Shown: positions 51,537 to 60,506 of the stretch, piece by piece
How the letters are laid out: the number at the start of each line of letters is the position of its first letter
Position numbering within the stretch: the stretch's first letter is position 1
DNA from: Gallibacterium salpingitidis
GTDB lineage: Bacteria; Pseudomonadota; Gammaproteobacteria; Enterobacterales; Pasteurellaceae
Assembly (NCBI RefSeq): GCF_001678495.1
Contig: NZ_JTJL01000012.1
Span: forward strand, 124,001-188,000
Direction: 5' to 3'
DNA: 64,000 nt
The notes under the pieces: generated by a model
What the model was told of the DNA's origin: nothing
Seen by the model: only the letters and a program-made list of their open reading frames with translations
Databases searched by the model: none
Position numbers and translations under genes: made by a program

Positions 51537-51564
51537 AAGAAAACACCTGAACAGGTGTTTTCTT
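51537..51564. terminator. Terminator after csqR
   Basis: A perfect 13-bp stem, AAGAAAACACCTG with CAGGTGTTTTCTT, with a 2-base loop, 10 bp after the csqR stop. Symmetric enough to work in either direction. Confidence 0.88.
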
Positions 51565-51573
51565 CATGTATTG

Positions 51574-52356
51574 TTAATGGCTTTTGGCAATATAGAGTTC
51601 AACCTTACACTCTTTAATTACACTAAGGAGAGATGATGGGGGTTTTTGATCAGTAAATAACATCATATCTTGCTTTAATGAGTCGATTTCTACAGCAGCT
51701 GAAGTATGAAATTTTGAATGATCAACAGCAATAATTTTCTTTTTAGAATTCGCAATCATAGCTTTTACAACAGCAACTTCATTGATATCAAAATCAAGAA
51801 GATCTCCTTCGATAGAGATGGCACCAACACTAGTGATTAAAAAATCAGCTCTAAAACTACTGATGAAAGATACCACACTAGGTCCAATGATACCCCCATT
51901 GTGTGAACGTAACATGCCACCAACAGTAATTACTTCAAAATTTTTATTTCGATATAACAAGTTGGCTACTCTTAAACTATTAGTAATAATTCGTAGGTTA
52001 TTTTTGATTTCTAAAGCTTTAGCAATGAATTCTGTAGTAGTACCAATAGTCATAAAAAGAGTAGAACCATCAGGAATATGTTTAACAATTTCATTAGCAA
52101 TAGCTGTTTTTTCAGCAATATGGGCAGTTTCCCTAATAGAAAATTCTGTGTTTTGAATACTAGAAACTCTACCAGCTCCTCCATGATGACGAGATATAAA
52201 ACCATCTTTACTTAGAATACGTATATCTCGTCTGATTGTTTGTGTTGTTACATTAAGTGTGCTAGCGAGTTCTTCGTTACTTATATAGCCATTAGACATG
52301 ACTAGTGCTATTAATTTGTCGTGTCTAGGATTTCCAGTTAATTCTATGTAATCCAT
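51574..52356 (-). CDS. csqR: DeoR-family sulfoquinovose repressor CsqR (YihW)
   Basis: A 260-residue DeoR-type repressor. The N-terminal winged helix ELTGNPRHDKLIALV with TQTIRRDIRILSKDGFISRHHGGAGR closely follows E. coli YihW/CsqR, and the C-terminal sensor domain has TIGTTTEFIAKAL and TSVGAISIEGD. In E. coli this protein represses the sulfoquinovose operons and is relieved by sulfoquinovose or its glycerol glycoside. Here it lies 50 bp after the kinase gene yihV, probably in the same transcript, and is oriented away from the enzyme operon. Confidence 0.9.
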   Translation of the reverse strand: MDYIELTGNPRHDKLIALVMSNGYISNEELASTLNVTTQTIRRDIRILSKDGFISRHHGGAGRVSSIQNTEFSIRETAHIAEKTAIANEIVKHIPDGSTLFMTIGTTTEFIAKALEIKNNLRIITNSLRVANLLYRNKNFEVITVGGMLRSHNGGIIGPSVVSFISSFRADFLITSVGAISIEGDLLDFDINEVAVVKAMIANSKKKIIAVDHSKFHTSAAVEIDSLKQDMMLFTDQKPPSSLLSVIKECKVELYIAKSH

Positions 52357-52406
52357 AAATTACCTTTTAGATTGGAAATTAAATATTATATACAGCCTCA
52401 GTAATA

Positions 52407-53309
52407 CTAACTTATACGATTGTATTGTAAAAAACTGTTAACTTGATCAAGTGTCGGAATGCCTTGTCTTCCACCAGGAGCAGTACATTTTAATGCTGCG
52501 ACTGCATTTGCGAATGGTATGAGTTTATCATATGGTAATTTGTTTGCTACTGCAAATGCAAAAGCGCCATGAAAAACATCTCCGGCTCCAGTAGTATCAA
52601 TAACATCCACTGTAAATCCCGGATAATGGTGAATAGTATTCTCTTTGATATATGAGCAGCCTTTTTCTCCTTGAGTGACATAAATATTGTGAGAACAAAT
52701 TAGACTTGCTTTTTTTAGAGCTGTATCAATATTAGCTTCTGATGTTAATTTTTTTAGTCCTGGCTCAGAGAAAATAACATATTCAGCTAATTCAACTAAT
52801 TTAGTAATGTCTTGTGGAGTTGTGTCTGCGTCTAAGATACTAGGAATGCCTAGTTCTCTTGCTTTTCTTAGGCTGAACAAAGCTCCTTCATGCCAACGAA
52901 CATCACACAAAATTGCATCATAATTAGTAAAATCAATTTGATTTAACCATTCTTCTGTAGTTAGTAGGTCTGGGCTAGGATAATTAAGGATAAGTCGTTC
53001 ACCGGTATGATCTACTAGTATTGCTGATTGTGATGATTGAGCTTGTGGATAAATTTTTACTAAATCCGTATTAACATTGTAGTTATTGAGTTCTGAAATA
53101 ATAGACTTTCCAATAGTATCGTCACCTAATCTACCAATAAAATCTACCTCATTTCCTAGTTTTGCTATAGCAACCGCAGCTGTGGCAGCTGGGCCACCTC
53201 CAACTTCTTGATAGCTATGAGCAACAAATTTTCCAGAAGCACTAGGTAGATGATCTACATAATAAATTCTATCTTGGACGGCAATACCAATACATGCAAT
53301 TTTACTCAT
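52407..53309 (-). CDS. yihV: 6-deoxy-6-sulfofructose kinase
   Basis: A 300-residue PfkB/ribokinase-family kinase that phosphorylates 6-deoxy-6-sulfofructose at C1. It aligns without gaps to E. coli YihV over the N-terminal half. The residues reported to bind the sulfonate in E. coli (Lys27, Asn109, Arg138) fall at exactly the same numbers here, in SASGKF, LILNYPSP and DVRWHE. The family GAGD motif with catalytic Asp is in DTTGAGDVFHGA. A related sugar kinase such as KDG kinase is the alternative, but the residues and the neighbours favour YihV. It is divergent from yihU. Confidence 0.92.
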   Translation of the reverse strand: MSKIACIGIAVQDRIYYVDHLPSASGKFVAHSYQEVGGGPAATAAVAIAKLGNEVDFIGRLGDDTIGKSIISELNNYNVNTDLVKIYPQAQSSQSAILVDHTGERLILNYPSPDLLTTEEWLNQIDFTNYDAILCDVRWHEGALFSLRKARELGIPSILDADTTPQDITKLVELAEYVIFSEPGLKKLTSEANIDTALKKASLICSHNIYVTQGEKGCSYIKENTIHHYPGFTVDVIDTTGAGDVFHGAFAFAVANKLPYDKLIPFANAVAALKCTAPGGRQGIPTLDQVNSFLQYNRIS

Positions 53310-53375
53310 AAATGTTCCTTTTTTTTGTTTTTGATGAATTGTTTTTTAAGTTTTGCATAAATAAAAATTAAAAAA

Positions 53376-53391
53376 AGTGACGCAGATCACT
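53376..53391. promoter_or_regulatory. CRP site in the yihV/yihU divergent promoter
   Basis: AGTGA-CGCAGA-TCACT has a perfect GTGA-N6-TCAC core. Its centre (53383.5) is exactly 41.5 bp before the start point predicted from a -10 TATGAT at 53413-53418, as in class II CRP promoters. Confidence 0.7.
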
Positions 53392-53421
53392 TTTTCTACA
53401 TAAAAAAACAAATATGATATA

Positions 53422-53438
53422 AAACGAACTTAAACGAA
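53422..53438 (+). promoter_or_regulatory. Candidate CsqR operator: 10-bp phased direct repeat
   Basis: AAACGAA occurs at 53422-53428 and 53432-53438, exactly 10 bp apart, covering the predicted yihU start point (near 53425). DeoR-family repressors often bind phased direct repeats. The same 7-base word recurs in the TRAP promoter region (51435-51441 inverted, 51492-51498 direct). Confidence 0.55.
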
Positions 53439-53454
53439 AATAAAAGAGGTTTGT

Positions 53455-54339
53455 ATGTCAAATATTGCATTTATTGGCCTGGGACAAATGGGATTTCCTA
53501 TGGCAAGTAATTTACTAAAAAAAGGTCATACTTTGAAGGTATATGATCTAAATAGAGAACCTGTAAAGAAATTAGAGGAGTTAGGGGCCTTTGCCGCAAA
53601 TAATCCAAAAGATGCTGCCGAGAATAGTGAATTTATTATCACTATGTTGCCAAATGGGCAATTGGTTAAAGAAGTTATTTTTGGAAAAGATGGTGTAATT
53701 GAATCTGTATCTAGTCAGGCATTAATTATTGATATGTCAACGATTCATCCTTTAGAAAGTGATGAAATTAGACAACAGCTAAGTTGTAAAAATATTGAAT
53801 TTATGGATGCTCCAGTAGGGCGTACATCTGATAATGCTATTTCAGGAACATTGCTTATTTTAGCTGGTGGAACAGATGAGCAAGTGAATAGGGCCTCATC
53901 TGTCTTACTTTGTATGGGATCAGAAATTATTAATGCTGGTGGTCCAGGTAAAGGTATTAGAGTGAAATTAATTAATAATTTTATGAGTATTGCATTAAAT
54001 GCATTATCAGCAGAGGCAGCAACATTATGTGAAGCATTAGGATTGCCTCTTAGTACAGCGATGTCGGTAATGGCAGGAACCCCTGCTAATAAAGGTCATT
54101 TTACTACAACTTGGCCAAATAAAGTTTTGAAAGGTGATTTATCCCCAGCATTTATGATTGATTTAGCCCATAAAGACTTAGGTTTAGCACTGGATGTTGC
54201 TAATAAATTGCATGTTCCTTTATTTATGGGAAGTGCATCTAGAGAAATTTATAGCCAAGCAAGAGCAAAAGGAAGAGGTAGACAAGATTGGACTGCAATT
54301 TTAGAACATGTTCGTGAATGTGCTGGATTGAATAAATAA
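53455..54339 (+). CDS. yihU: Sulfolactaldehyde reductase
   Basis: A 294-residue NAD(P)-dependent dehydrogenase of the 3-hydroxyisobutyrate family that reduces sulfolactaldehyde to 2,3-dihydroxypropane-1-sulfonate (DHPS). Seen: the Rossmann motif [14 protein letters not shown] (residues 7-20), the substrate motif DAPVGRTS with Arg123, catalytic Lys171 and Asn174/Ser178 in VKLINNFMS. These match the positions known for E. coli YihU. It starts the enzyme operon, with an AGAGG ribosome site, and yihT follows about 16 bp later. Generic beta-hydroxyacid dehydrogenase is the alternative; the context makes YihU nearly certain. Confidence 0.93.
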   Translation: MSNIAFIGLGQMGFPMASNLLKKGHTLKVYDLNREPVKKLEELGAFAANNPKDAAENSEFIITMLPNGQLVKEVIFGKDGVIESVSSQALIIDMSTIHPLESDEIRQQLSCKNIEFMDAPVGRTSDNAISGTLLILAGGTDEQVNRASSVLLCMGSEIINAGGPGKGIRVKLINNFMSIALNALSAEAATLCEALGLPLSTAMSVMAGTPANKGHFTTTWPNKVLKGDLSPAFMIDLAHKDLGLALDVANKLHVPLFMGSASREIYSQARAKGRGRQDWTAILEHVRECAGLNK

Positions 54340-54355
54340 TAGAGAGGATATGGTT

Positions 54356-55228
54356 ATGACAAATTATTCTGTAAAAGATATAGCTAGAAAATCAGGTGGT
54401 TTTGCTATGCTCGCTGTTGATCAACGAGAGGCTATGCGTTTGATGTTTGAAAGTAAGTTTCATAGAAAAATTACAGATCAAGAGTTGACAGATTTCAAAG
54501 TGAAAGCTGCAAAAATTTTATCTCCTTATGCTTCGGCTGTTTTAGTAGATAATCAATTTAGCTATAAACAAGTAGTAGAACAACAAGCTATATCAGAATG
54601 TTCTTCAATGATTGTAGCTAAAGATAAATTTATTCCAGGAAATGGTATTCCTGTAGATCAAGTTTGTCTTGATGATGAAATTGATGCTATGGAAGTTAAG
54701 AAGAACGGCGGGAAAGCTTTAAAACTTCTTGTTCTATGGAGAGAAGATGAAGATAAAGAACAAAGATTGGAAATGGTGAAACAATTTAATGCTATTTGTC
54801 ATTCTGCAGGATTAGTTAGCATTATTGAGCCAGTCGTTCGTCCTCCAAGAATTGGTGATAAATTTGATCGTGAAAAAGCAATTATTGCTGCGGCAAAAGA
54901 GTTGGGTGATAGTGGGGCAGATTTATATAAAGGTGAGATGCCATTATGTGGAAATGGTGATTATTCTACTTTATTAGATGCAACGAAAAGATTAAATGAA
55001 AACATCAATATGCCTTGGGTGATTTTATCTTCTGGGGTAGCGCCAAATTTATTCCCTAGAGCAGTTAGAATTGCTATGGAAGCGGGAGCATCAGGATTTT
55101 TAGCAGGAAGAGCTGTATGGTCGTCTATTGTTGGGTTACCTGATACAGAATTGATGTTGAGAGATATTTCAGTTCCAATTTTACAGAATTTAGGAAATAT
55201 CGTTGATGAAATTATGGCATCAAGATAA
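54356..55228 (+). CDS. yihT: 6-deoxy-6-sulfofructose-1-phosphate aldolase
   Basis: Class I aldolase of 290 residues that splits sulfofructose 1-phosphate into DHAP and sulfolactaldehyde. It is strikingly like E. coli Yih[17 protein letters not shown] at the start, [18 protein letters not shown] and [12 protein letters not shown]. The Schiff-base lysine is Lys192 in DLYKGEMP; E. coli has Val in place of the following Gly. I use the second ATG (54356) because the AGAGAGG ribosome site is 8 bases before it and only 2 from the first ATG. The tagatose-bisphosphate aldolase LacD is a distant relative. Confidence 0.94.
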   Translation: MTNYSVKDIARKSGGFAMLAVDQREAMRLMFESKFHRKITDQELTDFKVKAAKILSPYASAVLVDNQFSYKQVVEQQAISECSSMIVAKDKFIPGNGIPVDQVCLDDEIDAMEVKKNGGKALKLLVLWREDEDKEQRLEMVKQFNAICHSAGLVSIIEPVVRPPRIGDKFDREKAIIAAAKELGDSGADLYKGEMPLCGNGDYSTLLDATKRLNENINMPWVILSSGVAPNLFPRAVRIAMEAGASGFLAGRAVWSSIVGLPDTELMLRDISVPILQNLGNIVDEIMASR

Positions 55229-55251
55229 ACAATCCAGTTAGAGAGGTTAAT

Positions 55252-57267
55252 ATGAAACTCGAACTGATAGAGAATGGTTTCATTATCAAACATAATGAAC
55301 ATGTTTTGATTAAACATACTTCTGAATATCCAGCTTTTTTTATTGGTACTGGTGTGGAAAAAATAGCATCTTATCGGGGAAATTTTGATATTAAAGATCA
55401 TATTACTGAAAGAATACCACTATGTGCAGTACAGATAAAAAATAATGAGATTGGATTTTCCTATAATGACAGATCTCCAATTATCTTAAATATTACGTTT
55501 TCATTAACAGATAGTGAAAATATCCAGTTGAATATTAAGCAAAACCTATCTAGTTACAATCGTTTTTGGGTGAAACTGAACTCAGATCCTGATGAAAAAG
55601 TTTGGGGATGTGGTGAACAAATGTCCTATTTTAATTTAAAGGGTAGAAATTTCCCTTTATGGACATCTGAACCTGGCGTAGGAAGAGATAAAAATACTGA
55701 GATTACATTTTTATCTGATAAATATAATAAAGCTGGAGGTGATTACTATCACACTAATTATCCTCAACCTACCTTTTTATCGTCTTATCATTATGCATTT
55801 CATGTAAATACCACCGCATTCTCTGATTTTGATTTTAGCCACGATTTCTATCATGAACTGATGATATGGGAAGTGCCTGAATCGATTGAGATTTATGCTG
55901 GAGACACCTTTTTAAAACTTATTGAAAAATTAAGTTTACGTTTTGGTCGTCAACCAAAATTACCAGAGTGGATCTATAACGGTATTATTTTGGGGTTGAA
56001 AGGTGGCGAGGAAAATTCGTTTTCTCGTTTGGAAAATGCTCTAAATCATCAAATACCTGTTGCTGGATTATGGTGTGAAGACTGGGCAGGAATCCGGGAA
56101 ACAAGCTTTGGGAAAAGATTATTCTGGAATTGGGAATGGAGTAAGAAACGCTATCCTCGTTTAGATAAAAAAATTCAAGAGTTACGTGACAAGAATATCA
56201 GATTTTTAGCATATGTAAGCCCATATCTTTGTGAAGATGGGGAACTATATAAAGTAGCTAAGGAAAAGGGATTATTTGCATTAAATGCTAAAAACGAGGT
56301 TGCTTTAGTAGACTTTGGTGAGTTCTTTTGTGGGGTTCTCGATTTTACTAAAAAAGATACTCGAGAATGGTTTAAGAATGAAATTCTTAAGAAGAATTTA
56401 CTTGATTTGGGTATTTCTGGATGGATGGCTGATTTTGGGGAGTATCTACCTACAGAAGATATTTATTTAACTAATCATGTGGATGCAGTATTAATGCATA
56501 ATGCATGGCCAACTTTATGGGCTTCTGTGAATCGTGAAGCTCTTCAAGAGAGAGGACTTGAGGGAGAAGTGATCTTTTTCATGAGATCAGGATTCACTAA
56601 TTCACAACGTTATTGTCCTTTACTATGGGCAGGTGATCAATGCGTAGATTTTTCTAGACATGATGGTTTGAATACGGTGATTTGTGGTGCGTTATCAGCA
56701 GGTTTATTAGGTAATGCATATCATCATAGTGATATAGGTGGTTATACCAGTTTATTTGGTTTGCGTAGAACTAAAGAACTATTCGAACGTTGGATTGATA
56801 TGGCTGTATTTACACCTGTGATGAGAACCCATGAAGGCAATCGTCCTGATGAAAATTTCCAATTTGATCAAGATGAAAGCACTTTATGTCATATGGCAAG
56901 GATGGTGAAGATCTATAAACATTTAGTTCCTTATTTGAAATCGTTAGTTAATGAAGCTTTTGAAAAAGGATATCCTGTTCAAAGACCATTATTTGTTCAT
57001 TTTGAGAGCGATTTAAATACGTATGATATTCAAGATCAATATATGTATGGTTCTGAATTACTTGTTGCGCCAGTACATAAACAAGGAGTTACTGAGTGGA
57101 AAGTCTACTTACCAGCTAAAGAAACTTGGGTATATGTTTGGAATGGGCAACAAATTCAAGGTGGACAATATATCACTGTACCTGCACCAATAGGACAACC
57201 ACCTATTTTTTATCGGAAAAATAGTGCTTGGGGTGATTTGTTTAAGAATATTGTAAATATTAAGTAA
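55252..57267 (+). CDS. yihQ: Sulfoquinovosidase (GH31), KERWY type
   Basis: A 671-residue GH31 glycosidase that releases sulfoquinovose from sulfoquinovosyl glycerol, the deacylated plant sulfolipid. The catalytic nucleophile lies in WMADFGEYLP (Asp394) and the acid/base in AGDQCVDFS (Asp462). The sulfonate-recognition set reads Lys250, Glu276, Arg289, Trp292 and Tyr498; these align with E. coli Gln262, Gln288, Arg301, Trp304 and Tyr508. It is thus the KERWY variant reported for the Agrobacterium enzyme rather than the QQRWY of E. coli. No signal peptide is evident, so the substrate must enter the cell intact. It lies in the yihU-T-Q-S operon. Confidence 0.94.
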   Translation: MKLELIENGFIIKHNEHVLIKHTSEYPAFFIGTGVEKIASYRGNFDIKDHITERIPLCAVQIKNNEIGFSYNDRSPIILNITFSLTDSENIQLNIKQNLSSYNRFWVKLNSDPDEKVWGCGEQMSYFNLKGRNFPLWTSEPGVGRDKNTEITFLSDKYNKAGGDYYHTNYPQPTFLSSYHYAFHVNTTAFSDFDFSHDFYHELMIWEVPESIEIYAGDTFLKLIEKLSLRFGRQPKLPEWIYNGIILGLKGGEENSFSRLENALNHQIPVAGLWCEDWAGIRETSFGKRLFWNWEWSKKRYPRLDKKIQELRDKNIRFLAYVSPYLCEDGELYKVAKEKGLFALNAKNEVALVDFGEFFCGVLDFTKKDTREWFKNEILKKNLLDLGISGWMADFGEYLPTEDIYLTNHVDAVLMHNAWPTLWASVNREALQERGLEGEVIFFMRSGFTNSQRYCPLLWAGDQCVDFSRHDGLNTVICGALSAGLLGNAYHHSDIGGYTSLFGLRRTKELFERWIDMAVFTPVMRTHEGNRPDENFQFDQDESTLCHMARMVKIYKHLVPYLKSLVNEAFEKGYPVQRPLFVHFESDLNTYDIQDQYMYGSELLVAPVHKQGVTEWKVYLPAKETWVYVWNGQQIQGGQYITVPAPIGQPPIFYRKNSAWGDLFKNIVNIK

Positions 57268-57286
57268 CAGTTAAAAGGATAATTGT

Positions 57287-58522
57287 ATGAAATGGATAAA
57301 AACTGCAGCGCATAATCGTTGGTTAGAAAATGAATTAGATCGTATTTTTGAATTTGGTTACAAGTCTGTTGTTCCAACTGGATTTGGTTGGATTGGAAAT
57401 AACGGACAAATTCGAAAGGAAATGGGTACTCAATTGTGGATTACTGCACGTATGTTGCACGTTTATTCTTTAGCGGCATTAATGGGGAGACCAGGGGCAT
57501 ATCAATTGGTAGAGCATGGTATTAATGCTTTGAATGGCGTATTACGTGATAAAACTTATGGGGGTTGGTATGCTAATGTCGATGATAATGGTGTTATTGA
57601 TTCCTCAAAACAAGGTTATCAGCATTTCTTTGTATTGTTAGGTGCGGCGAGTGCTACATTCACTGGGCATCCTAAGGCACAGGCATTACTCAATGATGCG
57701 ATTGATATTATAGAAAAGTATTTCTGGAGTGAAGAAGAGCAAATGTGCTTAGAATCATGGAACGAATCTTTCACTGAAACAGAACAATATAGAGGTGGGA
57801 ATGCTAATATGCATGCCGTAGAAGCATTCCTCATTGTGTATGAAGCAACAAAAGATAAAAAATGGTTAGATAGAGCATTAAGAATTGCATCTGTTATTAT
57901 TCATGATGTTGCTAGAAATAATCATTATAGAGTAAATGAACATTTTGACCCATCTTGGAAACCTATAAGAGATTATAATAAAGATAATCCAGCAAGCCAC
58001 TTCAGAGCATTTGGCGGTACTCCAGGCCACTGGATTGAATGGGGTAGATTGATGTTACATTTACGAGCTACATTATTAAAAATTAATGCAGATACACCTG
58101 AATGGTTGCTTGAAGATGCGAAAAATTTATTTGCTGCAGGAATTCGCGATGCTTGGTCAGTGGATGGTGCCCCAGGGTTTGTTTATTCAGTAGATTGGGA
58201 TGGTAAACCAATTGTAAGAGAAAGAATCCGTTGGGTAATTGTAGAAGCAATTGGAACAGCGTATGCATTATATTCAGTTACAAAAGACTGTACATATGAA
58301 AAATATTATCAGGAGTTTTGGGATTATTGTAGGACTTATCTTATTGATTATGAAACAGGTTCATGGTGGCAAGAATTAGATATACATAATAAAGCTTCTA
58401 GTAAAGTGTGGGATGGTAAACAAGATATTTATCATTTAATGCATTGTTTGTTAGTTCCTAGACTTCCTTTAACTCCAGGATTAGCTCCAGCTCTCGCTGC
58501 TGGGCTTCTTGATAAGGAATAA
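57287..58522 (+). CDS. yihS: Sulfoquinovose isomerase
   Basis: A 411-residue member of the N-acylglucosamine 2-epimerase fold family that isomerises sulfoquinovose to sulfofructose (and can act on mannose/fructose-like sugars). The N-terminus [20 protein letters not shown], the [20 protein letters not shown] helix and the histidine-containing segments [12 protein letters not shown] and [12 protein letters not shown] match YihS. The length is nearly the same as E. coli YihS (413). It is the last gene before an intra-locus terminator. Confidence 0.93.
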   Translation: MKWIKTAAHNRWLENELDRIFEFGYKSVVPTGFGWIGNNGQIRKEMGTQLWITARMLHVYSLAALMGRPGAYQLVEHGINALNGVLRDKTYGGWYANVDDNGVIDSSKQGYQHFFVLLGAASATFTGHPKAQALLNDAIDIIEKYFWSEEEQMCLESWNESFTETEQYRGGNANMHAVEAFLIVYEATKDKKWLDRALRIASVIIHDVARNNHYRVNEHFDPSWKPIRDYNKDNPASHFRAFGGTPGHWIEWGRLMLHLRATLLKINADTPEWLLEDAKNLFAAGIRDAWSVDGAPGFVYSVDWDGKPIVRERIRWVIVEAIGTAYALYSVTKDCTYEKYYQEFWDYCRTYLIDYETGSWWQELDIHNKASSKVWDGKQDIYHLMHCLLVPRLPLTPGLAPALAAGLLDKE

Positions 58523-58528
58523 ATTTTT

Positions 58529-58566
58529 AAAAGTACTTAATCGAATGATTAAGTACTTTTATTTTT
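58529..58566 (+). terminator. Terminator between yihS and the epimerase gene
   Basis: A perfect 14-bp stem, AAAAGTACTTAATC with GATTAAGTACTTTT, a 4-base loop and a following ATTTTT run. It divides the enzyme operon from the epimerase and TauE genes. Confidence 0.92.
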
Positions 58567-58588
58567 AGGTGGTAAGGGAGTGGGATAT

Positions 58589-59647
58589 ATGAAATTGTAT
58601 ATAGAAGAATTTGGACATATTAATAAAGAACGTGTTGATCTGATTACATTATCGAATAATAGAGGTACAACTCTTAGTGTTATGAATTATGGTTGCATAA
58701 TTACCTCATTGATTATGGCAGACAAGCATGGTTGTCTTGATGATATTGTTCTTGGTTATGATTGTTTAGAAAAATATTTAGTAAAGCATCCTTTTTTTGG
58801 TGCTGTAGTAGGGCGATATGCTAATCGTATTGAACAAGGTGAATTTTTTATAAAAAATCCTCAATATGATCTGGAATATAATGAGGAAACGACAGGACAA
58901 CATATTCATGGAGGTATTAGAGGGTTTGATAAATATATTTGGGCATATGATATAGAGAATAAAGAAAGATCAATTATGATTCATTTCCACAGAGTGTCTG
59001 TTGATGGTGAATCAGGTTACCCAGGAAATTTATTGGTTAGTCATACTATTGGTTTGGATGAAGATAATAATGTTTTTCTTAATTTTTCCGCAATAACTGA
59101 TAAAACAACAATTATTAATTTAACTAATCATACTTACTATAATTTATTGGGTCATAATAAAGGAAATATATCTGGTCATTATTTGAAGTTGTTTAGTGAT
59201 TTTTATACTCCTGTCAAAGATAAAATAATTACTACAGGTGAAATTAGGAGTGTAAAAGATTCAGGTCTAGATTTTACTAATTTGACGATGATTAGTAAAA
59301 ATATGGAAAAATTACCAAATAAAGAAATTGATACTAATTTTATTTTGCGTGGTGATATATCTTTTGACAAATATTTGAAAGCAGCAGAACTTTATGAACC
59401 AGTTAGTGGAAGAGTAATGCAGGTGATAACTACACAGCCTGCCGTTCAAGTTTATAATGCTTCAAAATTATCTAATAAAAAGTGGATTGGAAAAGAAAAT
59501 TATATTTATCACTCATTTGATGGTATTTGTTTTGAAACTCAACATTTCCCAAATAGTCCTAACTATTGTCATTTTCCTAGTACATTATTAGAACCTAATA
59601 TGGTTTACGTTCAAAAAACAATATTTTCTTTTGATATTAGAAGTTAA
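58589..59647 (+). CDS. GalM-type aldose 1-epimerase, candidate sulfoquinovose mutarotase
   Basis: A 352-residue epimerase of the canonical GalM type. Seen: VVGRYANRIEQGEF, HIHGGIRGFDKYIW, NLTNHTYYNLLG with catalytic His, and CFETQHFPNSPNY with the base Glu. The genuine galM lies elsewhere (39990-41015) with the gal operon, so this paralogue most likely serves sulfoquinovose anomers, as YihR does in E. coli. I start at 58589, 8 bases after AAGGGAG; a GTG at 58580 is also open. Its codons are unusually AT-rich. The specificity is inferred from context. Confidence 0.82.
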   Translation: MKLYIEEFGHINKERVDLITLSNNRGTTLSVMNYGCIITSLIMADKHGCLDDIVLGYDCLEKYLVKHPFFGAVVGRYANRIEQGEFFIKNPQYDLEYNEETTGQHIHGGIRGFDKYIWAYDIENKERSIMIHFHRVSVDGESGYPGNLLVSHTIGLDEDNNVFLNFSAITDKTTIINLTNHTYYNLLGHNKGNISGHYLKLFSDFYTPVKDKIITTGEIRSVKDSGLDFTNLTMISKNMEKLPNKEIDTNFILRGDISFDKYLKAAELYEPVSGRVMQVITTQPAVQVYNASKLSNKKWIGKENYIYHSFDGICFETQHFPNSPNYCHFPSTLLEPNMVYVQKTIFSFDIRS

Positions 59648-59658
59648 AGAGGAATTTT

Positions 59659-60399
59659 ATGATGATTGATAATATTCTTATAATCTCTTTAATTATTTTT
59701 TTAGGAAGTTTTACTCAAGGATTAACGGGATTTGGTTTAGCATTAGTGTCTGTACCTCTATTATCTATGTGTCTGGATGTGAAATTAGCAATTCCAATCG
59801 CAGGTATTTTTGGCTGGCTAGTAACTTTTCCAATCGTATGGAAAATGAAAAATCATATTAAATGGAAAGTAACAATTATTTTATTTATAGGATCTTTACC
59901 GGGATCTTTGCTAGGCGCTAATTTATTAAAATACTTACCATCAGAAGTGATTTTAGTCACTATGGGAATAATATTAGTTATATCAAGTTTATATTCTCTT
60001 TTTTCTAGAGTAAGCCTTATTAAGAAAGAATCGTACCCAGTTAGTTTATTTATGGGATTTCTTTCTGGTTCAATGGGAGCAAGTGTAGGTGAAGCAGGCC
60101 CTCCAGTGATTGCATATACTTCAATGATGCCTTGGACGAATGATGAAACAAAAGCAACTTTAGTATCTTTTTTTATGTTACAGATGATTGGTGCTATAGT
60201 TGGATTTTGGTATAAGGATCTTTTGACGGGAGAAGTTTTATCATATGTGATGAAAATATTTCCTGCATTTTGTATTGGGCTTTTAGTTGGACTGTTTGGT
60301 TATCAATTGATGCACAAATTTAATATTAATTATCATAAAATCGTGTATTGTTTTTTGATTATTATTGGTAGTGTTTTAATTGTGAAAAACATATTTTAG
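59659..60399 (+). CDS. TauE/SafE family permease, candidate DHPS exporter
   Basis: A 246-residue inner-membrane protein with about eight helices in two related halves. Family features include FTQGLTGFGLALVSVPLL near the start and SGSMGASVGEAGPPVIAY at the start of the second half. TauE/SafE proteins export sulfite and organosulfonates, so at the end of a sulfoquinovose locus it is a natural candidate to export DHPS, replacing E. coli YihP. It is 11 bp after the epimerase gene. Confidence 0.85.
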   Translation: MMIDNILIISLIIFLGSFTQGLTGFGLALVSVPLLSMCLDVKLAIPIAGIFGWLVTFPIVWKMKNHIKWKVTIILFIGSLPGSLLGANLLKYLPSEVILVTMGIILVISSLYSLFSRVSLIKKESYPVSLFMGFLSGSMGASVGEAGPPVIAYTSMMPWTNDETKATLVSFFMLQMIGAIVGFWYKDLLTGEVLSYVMKIFPAFCIGLLVGLFGYQLMHKFNINYHKIVYCFLIIIGSVLIVKNIF

Positions 60400-60506
60400 C
60401 AATTGAATGAAAAATAGAGAGAAAAATTTTAGTAAAAAATACAGCTATTCATCAGAAATGATTAGTAGTATGCTTAATATCATAATGAATAGTATGGATA
60501 ACCGTT

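Noticed and set aside
52407-53309. 2-dehydro-3-deoxygluconate kinase or ribokinase
   Set aside because: The three sulfonate-binding residues of YihV fall at identical positions, and the neighbours are all sulfoquinovose genes.
53455-54339. 3-hydroxyisobutyrate or tartronate semialdehyde reductase
   Set aside because: The family is the same, but Arg123, Lys171, Asn174 and Ser178 and the neighbouring aldolase match sulfolactaldehyde reductase.
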